The notes beneath the pieces are model-generated. The model did no database searches. It was not told the origin of the DNA and saw only the letters and a list, made by a program, of their open reading frames with translations. Of a DNA stretch of 64,000 nt, positions 1-12,900 are shown in pieces. Position numbers and translations under genes: made by a program. This stretch comes from Microglena sp. YARC (Eukaryota; Chlorophyta; Chlorophyceae; Chlamydomonadales; Chlamydomonadaceae): contig CM039467.1 in NCBI GenBank assembly GCA_022414725.1, forward strand, positions 12,256,491 to 12,320,490, given 5' to 3'. How positions within the stretch are numbered: the stretch's first letter is position 1; each line of letters starts with the position of its first letter.

Positions 1-12
1 GGGCAAAACAAA

Positions 13-496
13 CCCCTGGTTCAAGTACTGGAACACCTATCGCCTTGACATACAAATCCCTGGTTCAAGTACTGGACCACCTACCGCCTTGACAAACAAA
101 TCCCTGGTTCAAGTACTGGACCACCTACCGCCTTGACAAACAAATCCCTGGTTCAAGTACTGGACCACCTACCGCCTTGACAAACAAATCCCTGGTTCAA
201 GTACTGGACCACCTACCGCCTTGACAAACAAATCCCTGGTTCAAGTACTGGACCACCTACCGCCTTGACAAACAAATCCCTGGTTCAAGGACTGGACCAC
301 CTACCGCCTTGACAAACAAATCCCTGGTTCAAGTACTGGACCACCTACCGCCTTGACAAACAAATCCCTGGTTCAAGTACTGGACCACCTACCGCCTTGA
401 CAAACAAATCCCTGGTTCAAGTACTGGACCACCTACCGCCTTGACAAACAAATCCCTGGTTCAAGTACTGGACCACCTATCGCCTTGACAAATAAA
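13..496. repeat. 44-bp minisatellite, about 11 copies
   Basis: Near-perfect head-to-tail units of 44 bp built around CTGGTTCAAGTACTGGACC followed by ACCTACCGCCTTGACAAAC run from the left window edge to just before the first visible exon. Unit starts fall every 44 bp from 57 to 453. The unit near 277 has a GGACTGG variant, and the first and last units have CTATCGCC in place of CTACCGCC. It lies in an intron of the Pmp-like gene. Confidence 0.95.
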
Positions 497-601
497 TCCT
501 TCATTGTCGCTTGCTTGCGTATGTCTTGTTTATTTATGTAGCTGCACTACCATATTTACCATATCTTGTGTTTGAAAAATCCCTTTGTCTATGAGTTGCA
601 G

Positions 602-939
602 GTGGCCTATTCAAGTTTGTTCATTTCTTCCATGAACATCGATCGCAATATTCCATGCGCATGTATGGGAAGCCCTACTAGCTTGAGCACAAGGTATGAA
701 GGCAATGTTGCATTAACAGGAGGTGCCATCACCTCAGTTGGCTACAAGGCGAACACTGTTATCATGAGCGTTGAAATCTACAACAACACAGCTCTGGGGG
801 GCACCCCCGGGAATTTTGCTTACACGGAAACTCTGGCCAATATCAAGTACACCAGCACAATTTCTGAGTCTGAGAGCTCAGGAGGTGGATGCGGCTTTGG
901 AGGTGGAGGTGGCATGTGTTTTTCATGCGGTGAAGCCAG
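602..939 (+). CDS. Pmp-like gene, first exon in window
   Basis: The acceptor TTGCAG ends at 601 and the donor GCCAG/GTGAGG is at 940. The exon enters in phase 0 and leaves in phase 2, and the next exon supplies the missing base as T (AG+T). The translation includes GNVALTGGAI, a Pmp-style GGAI motif, and ends in a Gly/Ser/Cys-rich stretch (GGGCGFGGGGG). The preceding exon is not in the window, so this is not the protein start. Confidence 0.7.
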
Positions 940-3900
940 GTGAGGCAGATACAATGTTTTACTTTGTCCAATTGTCCCACGCACCTGCCTATGACTAAGC
1001 CTATGTATAGCTTATTAATTTGGGACCAAAGGCCATGCTTACAAACAAAGGGCAGAGTGGCAGTGTTTGTCCAGGCCAGTGGACAGCAGACTTGGCATGG
1101 TGTGTGTTGGGTATGCATTTATAATAATATGTGCAATTGTTACATGCTTTTGCTGGTGGGGGGGTGGGGTGGGGGGGAGAATGGCTCTTTCGACCTGTAA
1201 TGCCTAAAAAAACTGATGAGGGCTGACCCCCCCCTACCCCCCCGCCCCCAACTATAAATAAGAGGCATGGCTTAGAATCATATATGGCTTCTGGGTATTT
1301 ACCCTATGGCGCACACAATGGCATCCTCATAATTAGCAAACAGGGGCTGAGTGATAGTCAAAATACTCACCCATTCACCCGCCCACCCAGATTACCCACA
1401 TTACCAAACCATTCACCCACCCATATCCACCCATCCATACTATCCATACTCACCCACCCATACCGACCCATACACCCACTTGGGTCTCAAGTGGTGCCAA
1501 TGAATTGCCCTTGTCAAAATAATCTCAATGGTAATGTCAGAATGTCATTCGGAGGTCTGAGTAAAAAGATAGCAAAACAACTACTGAGGGCTGACCCCCC
1601 CCCCCACCACCAAAAATGAGGTATTAAGAATGACCTGAAAAATAGCGCAAAACATCGCCATGGATCATGCTATTATAGCCCCATTCTTAGACAAAATTGA
1701 TCGGCATTACTTAACATTTGGAGGCCTGGGCTACCTCCTGCTTGAGTCATCGTGTTAATGCAAGTCGAGTATGTCTTCGTATTGATGTACCTCGAGTCTT
1801 GGTATTAATGTAAGTGGAGTCTTGGTATCAATGTTACTATGGTCTTCATATTGAAGGAATGATAACGCCTGGTTGGGCGTGGTATTAAGGGAACCCGTCG
1901 TACGCAGGCAGAGAATGGTCTACCACCTCGACTGGACAAGCTTCCATCGCGGTTGACAACGACCTGCAACGCTCAGGGTGACCGTAAGGGGAATCGAACC
2001 CCCAACCCTGCTTCGTTTAAGCGATTTGGTGTACCACTAGTCCGATCGTATCACTGAAACGATCTGTCTTCATATTAATGTTCCTTGGGTATTATTAGTA
2101 ATGTGACTATCCCCTTACCCCCTACCCCCTCTACCCCTTACCCCCAACCCCATAAATATCCTCTAGCCCCCTGCCCCCTACCCCACCACCACCCTTGCCA
2201 AATTTACCCCCCCCCCCCCCCCCCCCCTATCCCTGATATGACATTCAATACATATTCGCCATGGGTCCGTCATGCCCCTGGGTAGGATGTGGTGTCCTAC
2301 CCATGGGTGTGATAATGCATTTTACCCCTGGGCAGGACACCCCATCACAGCTATAGGTATGATGTTCAATTCATATTTACCATGGTTTTGTCATGCCCTT
2401 AGGTTGGATAGGATGTGGTTTCCTACCTACAGGTATGATGACGCATCCCAGACCTGGGTAGGACATCCATACAGGCATAGCTGTATGTATGTATGTATGT
2501 ACTAGTACATTGCCTGTGTGGCCGGAGGCCACCCGCCACCCCTCCCACCCATACAAACCTGCATAAGGGCAATTTAGGCTCAGTCTTTCTTCACAAAACC
2601 TGATGAAAATTTGTATATACATGGAATTTCCGGTGTGAGCATGAACATCTTTTGCATTTTTCACACAAAAACTGGAGGCATGTATAGCAAAATGCCTCAT
2701 GTCACCCCTCCACGCCCCCTTGCACACACACTCCTCCCTCAGTCCCTCCTCCCCTCTTTCTTTGCCCCTCCCTGTCGCCTCCTTCATGCCTCCTTCCTAT
2801 TTTCTGTCTCCAAACCCCCTCCCTTACTTCCCATCCACCATCCCCTCTCTCCATCTATCCCCCCCCCCCACACACACACACACACACACACATGCACACA
2901 CCACACACACACGTCCCCTGCTCCCCATCTCTCTCTCCTCCCCCTGCCCACCCCCGAGGCCCCAAAACCACAAAAACAAACGCACTATTCAGTCTTCCCT
3001 TCTTCTCACTACCGCTCCCTACCCTGCCACTTTAGCTGCGAGGTTTGATCGGGAAGAAGACTCAGGGGGGACAAAAGGCAGACCTGTGGGTGATTTAACC
3101 AAGCGGATCTAATCCACCAATTGCGAACGATTGAATACCGCGGAGAAAACTGGGCTAGTGCCGCATTACGACTTGCCTGCAGCATCTTCGTCACATGAAA
3201 TTGGGCCGGGGATATGTCTGTTTGACCTCAAAATACTTCATTCAGCCAACTCTGCCCTCTGCCCTCGGTACAGCATACTGCGTGGGACATGCTTCCTGAT
3301 TCTGTAGTATAAATCTTCGACTTCCGTCCGGTCAACACCTGCTGAATCAAAAATCGCAGCGCCGTGCTTAACGATCATCGATACAATGAAAAGAGATTGC
3401 ATAGATGGGATGCGGGGTCCAAGTGCGAGAAATGGGAAGGAAATGGCTGCTCGCATCCACTGGCTGCTAACCGTGACACAATTGATGCACAGGCATGGTG
3501 AAAGTGCGCATGCGTGAAATGAATGGTGGCTACGCTCGCAGGCGGAGAAAAGAAGCATGGTGATATAAAGAAATGGCAATGGTGCAATGGTGGAATTAAT
3601 TGTTAGCCCTTCCTCTCCTGCTCTGGCAAGCTCACTTTGAGCGCTGGCTGGCGGTGTTGCGCGCCCTCATGTCCATTAGGACCGTTGGCACGCATCATGG
3701 AGCACGAGCAGAAGACCGCATCGAGAAGTTTGCTGGCTGTCTACGTCGCCTTCTGCCTAAATCTGGTTGATTGTGCGCATGCATGCATCGAGTAGCAAAA
3801 GATTGTAGGCAATCAGCCTGAGCGCCAAACTTGGTCTACAGTGGCGCTCAGATCGAATGCGGAAGGAAATTGATTGCTTCGCATTCATTTGCTTTGTCAG

Positions 3901-6900
3901 TTCGAAAATTGGGAATGCGGAAAGAAATATATGGCTTTTCATTCTTCTGCTCTTTCTTCCGAAATCTGTGTGGGGACTGGTGTGGGGAGATGGGAGAAAC
4001 GCTATTATTAACCCGCGAATTCAGCCGATAGCCAGGGTGGGTATTTGGGTGATTCGCTATTAGTAACTCGCTAATTAAGTTGAAAGCCAGCTAGCACCAG
4101 CTCGGGGAACGAAAAGTTTGCGAACTTTTCTCAGAAATCCATGTATGTCTACATATACATAGATGTATGTATGTATGTATGTATGTATGTATGTATGTAT
4201 GTATGTATGTACTAGTACATTGCCCGTGTGGCCGGAGGCCCCCCCCCACCCCCACCCCCACCACACACACACACAAGGACAATTTAAGCTCTTAGTTTGT
4301 TACAAAACGTCGTAGTACGGTAGCCCGTGTGGCCGGTGGCCACCCTCCGCCCATCCCACCCAGGCCCTGGGTTCTGGTCTGGGTAACAGGTTACGTCCTT
4401 GTATGTACTCCCCTATCCCACCCGCACCCCTCATCTTCCCCTTGGCATACACACAATCAAGATATTTCCCCCAACGCATGCGCCCCCTTCCCCCTCCCAC
4501 CCCATCTACACACTTTCTCTTTATCCCCCCTCCCCTCATCCCAGTCATTTCCACCCATGGTGGGCCACCCTCGATCCTCCCCCCCCACCCTCTCTTTCCC
4601 GAACCAGCGGCACGCATGCGTTATCCCCTTCTCCATACCTCATCCCTTCCACTCCAGCTGTGGGCCTAGATCATGCAGAAGTACGAGGTGGATAAAGAGC
4701 AGGCTGCGGATCCAACCTGCCAATAGCTTGCGAAAGCCAACCCCGCTGAGAATACCAGGCGTGCGCAATCACACAGCGACATGCCTGCATATTTTTCTTT
4801 GCGCGGAACGTAGTTGGGTCTGCAGCTGTTGTTTTGACCAGGAAATTTCAGCCAGTCCTGTATCGCAACATGCTAAGTAACCGATGTTTCAATGCTTGAA
4901 ACAATTAAAATAGATCGGATGAGGGGTGCAAGGGCCATATCGCTTAGGGTAGGCAATGCCAGTGGAGGTCTCAAATGCAAAAGTATCTCGTAATAATTGC
5001 CTGCCGACCAGGCGATGCGACGGCATGATCTGGTGGAGAGGATGATAACACATCAATCGCGAATTGCGCGGGGCAGCCTGCCAGGTTCACGTCTTGTCTG
5101 ATTATTAGCCTGGCGTTGATTTTCAGGGCTTGGCTGCATGAGCTTTGCGCCTGGCCTGGTTGTAAGCTGCGCGCTGCTGTGGGTTGGTAGCATCTGATGG
5201 ACGACGAGGCTGGTTTTCATGGCCCCTTTCCTTGTCGGTCTGAAGAGCTCGCTGTGCGCACTGACTGGCTGAGTTCGCTGCTCTTCTGCTCTTCTTCATA
5301 TGTGCTCAAGTTCGCGTAGAAGCAACAAAGTTTTGAAGGATGGAAGGATGGAAACTATTTGAAGCATGATGTGGAACGGATGAAAGAGACGGAAATGGGC
5401 TGGAGTTTGAAAGTTGCTCGAGTTTCTGCGAAGTTAGTGCGAGAAGTTGCTCGAGTTGCTGCGAAGTTTTGATGCCAACTGCCGATAGCCCAGGGTGGGT
5501 ACTTGGGTGATTCGCTATTAGTAACTCGCTAATTAAGTTGAAAGCCAGCTAGCGCCAGGTCGGGTTCGCGAACTTTTCTCAGAAATCCATGTGTGTCTAC
5601 ATATATATAGATGTATGTTTGTATGTATGTATGTATGTATGTACGTATGTAAGTACATTGCTCTAGTACATTGCCCGTGTGGCCGAGGCCACCCGCCACA
5701 CCACCCACCCAGGTCCTGGGTCCTGTTCTGGCCTGGGTTACATAACGTGCATCGCCCTTGAACGTACACCCTCCGCCCCCCCCTTACTCACATGCACACA
5801 GTCAAGATATGTCCCCCTTTGCAAAATATCTAACACATGCCCACTTCCTTTCCTTACTAAAAATATACCCCCCCCCCATCCCCAGCCCCCACAACCTGGG
5901 TAACATATCGGGTTACGTCCTTGTATGCACCCCCCCTACCCAGATGTATCACACACAAACCATTCCAACTCAACCCAAGCCAGACCCACAGCCTACACAC
6001 ATTTCTGTATCCCTCCTTGCCCCTCACCCCACCCCATGTACACACTTACTCTTTCTTTCCCCTCCCCTCGCCCCAAGCATCCCCACCCATGGTGGGTCAA
6101 CCTGCAGCTGTTGCTTTGACCAGGAAGTTCCAGCCAGTCTTCTATCGCAACATGCTAAGCTACCGCTGTATGAATGCTTGAAACAATGAAAAGAGATTGG
6201 ATGAGGGGTGCAAGGGCCATATCGCGATTATATGGTAGAAATCTTCGACTTCCGTCAGATCAACACCTGCTGAATCAAAAATCGCAGCGCCGTGCTTAAC
6301 GATCATCGATACAATGAAAAGAGATTGTATAGATAGGATTGCATAGATAGGAGCGGTCCAAGTGTGAGAAATGGGAAGGAAATGGCTGCTCGCATCCACT
6401 GGCTGCCAACCGTGACACAATTGATGCACAGGCATGGTGAAAGTGCGCATGCGTGAAGTGAATGGTGGCAACGCTCGCAGGCGGAAGAGCGCTGAGGATT
6501 GAATGGGCGCCTGACGAGAACTCAGAACGTATTTTGACGCTGAGGATCGAACGGGCGCCCAATGAGAACTCAGAATGTATTTTGAGAATTCGAATGCCCC
6601 TGGCTCTTCATGCGAGAGTCTGGGTGAGGAACAGGGGAGGGAGGTATGGATGCCTAGGCACAAAGATCGCTGGTGAGAAATAATTGCGCATGATTGGGGA
6701 AAGGGATTTGAAGTTCCGGGGTTGCGAGAAAGTTGCGAGTATCCATTTCCATTCCCAGCACGTCCAGGCTGACCTACAGCATTTGCCAAACGCCGTCTCT
6801 GATTTGCATCGCTCCTATGCTCTTCGGCATGTAGAGCTCGCCTTTCGCTGTAAAGAGCTCGCTGGCTGGCTGTATTCGTCGCCCGTCTGCCTACATCTTG

Positions 6901-9900
6901 TTGATTGTGCGCATTCGTGGCATCGAGGAGCAGAAGATTGCAGACAGTTAGTCTGAGCGCCATTCTTGGTTTTGACGCTCAGATCGGGTGGGTGGGTGAC
7001 TAGCTATGAGTATCTCGGTAATTAAGCCTAAGCCAGCTAGCGTCGGCATGAAAAGTTCGCGAACTTTTCTCAGAAATCCGTGTATGTCTTTATATATATA
7101 GATGTATGTATGTATGTATGTATGTATGTATGTATGTATGTATCAGTCCAGGGGTAGGCCAAGTAGGCTGAAGGGACTTGAGGTGTGACGTTTGATATAT
7201 CCCTTGGCATAGTTGCATCATACCCCTGTGTATGACGCAAAGTCATACATATAGGTGAGACACCAATACTAGCTATAGCTATAACACAAACCCTTCTTAT
7301 AGGGGGGATGTCTAAGTGTAACTTAGTTGCCTAGATGTATAATGTCAAATCCTAGGGGTAGCCAGACATTATACAAATACATGCCCAACCTCGCGCAATC
7401 TATAAATACATATTATAAATCATATATGCACATATGTCATTGCAGTGTGGAGACAAGTCGCAGGAGCAAGTGCTATGGCTCTATTTCAGGGACCCATTTC
7501 CAAGCAAACAAAGCTGTGTATGGTGGCGGCTTGTATGTGACTGCTGATGTCCATACATGTGCTGACCCAGATGAGTGCTACACCATTCCCATCACTCGGA
7601 TCATCAAAACGTTTCCAACACCGGCATCTACCACTCGTCTACAGTGGGCGTCAATTCTCCAATTTTCAAGCATAGCAGGTCGGGATTCCTTTGCCAATCG
7701 AACTATCTTCATACCAGTGTACCCTAATAACCAAGTTACTTGGGGCGACATGTACCAAATCCGCTCTGATTTTAATGTCCCTGATGATTATTCTGATGTT
7801 GAGGATACCAACTACATGGCTGTGTGGAGGAATTACAAGGAAGAGATGGACGGAAGTGCCACCCTATTCACCCAAAATGAAGCTGTTGGAGGTGCTGGAG
7901 GTGCTATTTATATGGAGCAAATGGCAACTGCCAACATAACGTGTGATGCGGTGGAGGCCAGCTTGACAGCACAGCATGACACACTCCGCCATTGTCACTC
8001 TTGGACTGGGAATACAGCTAAAATGGGGTTCGGAGATATTGTGGCCACGTCCCCAACCGCAATAAACATTTCATTTTCTCCTAAACCCTCCCAAGACCTT
8101 AATTTTGATGGCTCTTACCAATTTACTTCTGGGGATGAGTTGCGCTTCAATGTCTCGTTGTTGGACTTCTGGGGTCGTCAACATGTCCCAAGTGTACTCA
8201 ACGCTAAGTCTATGATGACCTTGGTATTCTCTGCCCAAGCTTACACATCAAGCTCCCAAAGAGAGGCAACAAATACATCTATAACATGGCAGGTAAGGAA
8301 CACAACAACCCTTTAAAAACTTCCCATTTTCGTCACTTTATAGTTAACAATGCTAAAACATCAATCAATTCAATGAAATTAAATTGCATCAAAGTAAAGT
8401 AAATTAAATCCGATACGAGTTCATAACCATTAAAGCAATTAAATGCATTTAAATCACGTTGATTAAATTTTTCTTGAATGGAATATAATCGAATTAAATA
8501 ACAGAACATTAAATTAATAAAAATCAATTAAAATCAATTGAATTCAGAATTAATTTTATTTCATTCGGGACGCGCCGCCAGGCGCCCTTAATCTTATATA
8601 ACATTGCAGGTAAGAAACATCACGATGTGGATACATAATATATTTATGTGTGTATGTCCCATTCCAGGGGTAGCCAAAGGCTTGGCTTAAGGGACCTGCC
8701 AAACCTCCAGCAAGCAAGGTTATCAAACCTAAAACAATTGCAGATTGTCGTGAGAAGACAATTAAGACAAACATTGGAAGATCTGTTCCCCAACGAATGA
8801 TGATGATTGCGGTGGAGGACATAAGTCCAATTGGACTTTAGATAATGCATGTATCATGACACTTGTTAATATGAGATTGTATCTGACATTTCCAACCTTC
8901 TAACGATTATGAGTTCATTAGAATAGTAGATCTCCTAGCGAACAAGTGAGGTCAAAGTCCCAACTTCTTATAAAACATTTGTGTATCCTTATCCTGGGCT
9001 ACATACTAAATTATGAATACACACACGTAACAGAAGGAGAGGGGAGCGAGACTGGGTACATATGGTAAAGAATCAAATTGCGGGCATATAAAAAAGCCTT
9101 TTGAGCAATTTTCATGTTAACTACCTTGCAAGGCCGCAACACGAAGGCCATGACTGCCATACGTTGACACAACTCAACAACCCTAAACTGTATAGCATGA
9201 TATGTAGGGATCGGCAATATGATATCATACAATATCATGTCATCATATGATATCATATGATGCCGGCGGTCTGACTAAGTAACTTTGGCCTGGGGTACCA
9301 TATCATATGAAATTAAATCATATGATTTTTGTATGATATCATATGATATCATACTCGTCTTTGGTCAACATCATATGATTTGCCGTTCCCTAATGATATG
9401 CCACAAGTATATGTATGTGCATTAAGTTGGTAAGGTTGCTATTTAAGCATGCATGGCTTTGCATACCTTCTTGTCAGATGGCCGCCACTCAATCCCTTAC
9501 AGTTTACAACACATTGCATATAACTGATTTTTGGCAATCGCACTCTTCATTTGGCATGTAGGTGAAGAAGTCCTTCGGTACCCTAGATGACCTTCCCACC
9601 TTCAGCTTCTTGGCACCACCAGGACCACACTCGGTGACAGTGACATCATCAAGTGCCTTGGGGCGTTACTTCCCGCCCTATGTGTTCATTTTTTCTGTGC
9701 GCCCCTGCAAACTGGGGGAGTATGACCCAGTGTGGGATGCAGGCCCTCGATGTCTGCCGTGTGATGTTGGTTACTACCGCATTGATGAGGCTTTGACGAA
9801 ATGCAAGGTGGGTGATACATTGTGTTATGATCCGTTGTTGCCCGTGGGATAGCCTTGTATATGAATGTATATTAGTGTATATGAATGAATATTAAGTCCA

Positions 9901-12900
9901 GGGGTGGCAAAATGAGCTAAAGTGACCTGCCTAACCCGGAACATGTGAAATCAATTATACATTATCAGGAGGGGCCAATTTAAAAAAAAAGGGCGAACTG
10001 CCCCCCAATCGTTACCACATAGGACCTAAGTTCAAGTGCTATTTATGTAATGTGACTATGCATTTCTCACCACAATTTGTAACATTGGGTATCATACATA
10101 TCCAACCTTTTACCCATCCAAGGTTCATCATCAGCCTCATATTATAATTAATAACGGGTTCGGCCAAATGATGACCAGATCCATGGCGTATTTAAACTGA
10201 GGAATTGAGGCAGAGAAAGAACAACTTGCATGGGCTTCATTTCATCAGTGCTTTTTATTTTTAAGCCCTTCCTGTACGGTTGGGCAAATCCCTTTAGCCT
10301 ATTTGGCGTACCCCTGGATTGTAACATACAGACCAACCCACATATCTACTCACCCACCCACTTATTTTATTGAACGGACACTGAGTTTCCGAGCTTCTGA
10401 CCTATGGACCCACAACCTCACACTTCAACATCCCCACATGTGTCCTCATACACCTGCTAGTCCCTTTAGCCTATTTGGCCTACCCCTGGACTGTAACATA
10501 CACACATATATTGCATGCATGGAGGAGCACAATGATATGTACATCTCAGACCTACCCCAGCATCATTCATACCACTGAAATGATATACTCAGCCAGTGGA
10601 TGATATCAGCATGTGAGCTTGCTTGTACTTGCACCATTTATTTGTTGGTCGGCCCTGGCTGACTAATGTGAGATGGCAATTTCAGCTCTGGGACATTTTG
10701 GCTGTTTTAGGAGACTTTAACGGTACTAGGCTGCACTGCCGTCTTGTCGCCCCGTGACTAGGTTGTACTAGGTTGTATCATTCCAATGTTATCATGTTGT
10801 CCTATATATAGAAAATAGAAAAATAGTACGCCATGCCACAGGAGTGAGATTGAGGAAACCATCCCGTTGGCATGCATGTGTACATACTGGAGAATAGCTA
10901 CCATGTTGGGTTTATTTGGTTTCGCAGACCCTTTGCGCCTGAGCTTTGACTACTGCACAACAGCACGGAGGAAAGTTCTCTACCTCTTCCAAGGCAGCAA
11001 ATCTGAGATTATGTGAACCTCAGACTCATCTGGATAATACTATGCCACACAGCCCAGAGCTCTAAACTTGATGTCCTATCTATGGCTATCATCTTGGGCA
11101 CGATCCCCATGGATTTACTACTTTTGGACCTTTATGCCCTGTCTTGAGGGCTGTATAGTCCAGTCCCATGCGCTCAGGTCACAGCGTAGGGAGTTCGAGC
11201 CCCGCTGCCGGAAGACACTGGGTGTTTACTCAAGTCCGACTAAGGGCGGGGGTGTTTCCACTGCCAGGGCAAGTGCCACCTGTAATTGTATTCTTGATGC
11301 TGCACTGCCATGTGACTCAAGTGCCACCTGTAATTGTATACTTGATGCTGCGCTGCCATGTGACTCAGATAGTCGTACTAGGTTGTTTTATATTGTCATG
11401 TCGTCCCATGCTGTCCCATATATGTAGGGGTCGGCTATGTTATTAAAATGAGTGAATACATAATATTATATAATATTATATAATATGACTCGGACGAGCC
11501 GTCTCACCAGAAATTCGAATATATTTGAAAAACTATTATTATTGTGACACTATAATAATATTAGTTAATATTAGTTTTCAAACACTAATATTAGTTTCCG
11601 GTCCCTACATAAATGTCCCCCCATACACGCACCAGGGCTGACCATGAAGGGGCCCCGGGGTCCCTGCTATTTTTTCAAGATGGTACATTTCCCTTGCAGG
11701 TATGCCCGGATGATGCCACTTGTGTGAACGACACATCATTGCAGCATCCGTCTGTCAGCAACCCCGTTTTATCGTTCCTGATGATGGATTCTTCCACAGC
11801 AATCCTTTCAGTACTCAGCTCTACCAATGTGATGATCTTGCGGTTCTCACCCCGTGTGCTTACTCTGGCCGGCATGATCGCATTGTTGAATACCAACTCA
11901 ATCTTCTGACTGACCCTAGCAAGTAGGTGGATGAACTGACACATGGGAACTGTATGTCTTGTTGTTGAATAAGCTGGAGTGGTAGGTGTTGGTTTACAGA
12001 TGAACATAATGTTGATCATGCCTGCCTCCTTATTTTTGGTGAAGCACCTCCTTCTGGGGGGCGGTAGCCCCCAGGGTTACCCAATTGTGTGTCCGACTGA
12101 AACCGACCGAAAAATTGAAGCCTGACACGTCATCCAACTGTCTTTGGTCAGTTCCAGTCCGTTGCCACCTGACATTCCGCTGCCAACATACTCCGCCAAT
12201 TTTCCGCGTCGCTTGCAACGCTGCATAGGACTTGTTGATCCATGGTTTCTAGCTTCATGTCATCTCCAAGGATGTGTTACATTGGATTTCAAGTTTTGAG
12301 GAATCAAATTGGTCATTTTTTAAGTATGGTTGTTTGAAGTGCTTGGTACAATTAAAGTTGTGTAGTTTTCCATTGCCTACATGTTTTAGTGGTGAGATGC
12401 TTTCCTATATGGCTATATGTTTGTATTAATGCATTTTTTTAGTGCTGTCTGTCATCAACCCTGTACATACACAAAGCCGTACATTTTGAAATTTGAGTTG
12501 TATTGTACCATACATTTATTCATTTAGTGATGACAAATATCTGTGTTGAATGTACAGCATGTGCCATGATGTGTATGCTACCAAGTGTGTGTAAATGTGT
12601 GAAGACTCACTACTCTGCTTCCCCACTACTACAGGTACAATCAGACAGAGTACTACAAGATTCTCTGTGCTCCCGGGTATTCAGGAGTTGTGTGCAGCAT
12701 TTGTGACGAGGGATACGGACTGACCTCCGGCGGTTGTCAAAAGTGTATTGAAGAACATTGGAGCGTTGTCCTTTACTCGTTTTTTTGCGTTCTTTCAACG
12801 ATCCCCCTCTTCTTGTTGTTACATGTAGGTAGCCTGTGTGTGTGACTAAGGCATTTCCGCACACCATGTGTTACGATTGATGTGAAAACATGTTTGCCGT

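Noticed and set aside
1..496. CRISPR array
   Set aside because: The repeats are contiguous without unique spacers, in an intron of a eukaryotic gene; this is a minisatellite.
6160..6963. 267-residue minus-strand open frame as a gene
   Set aside because: It runs across the junctions of the tandem 1.5-kb repeat units in an intron, and the related frame at 3238-3579 diverges. No family was recognised and no splice support was seen.
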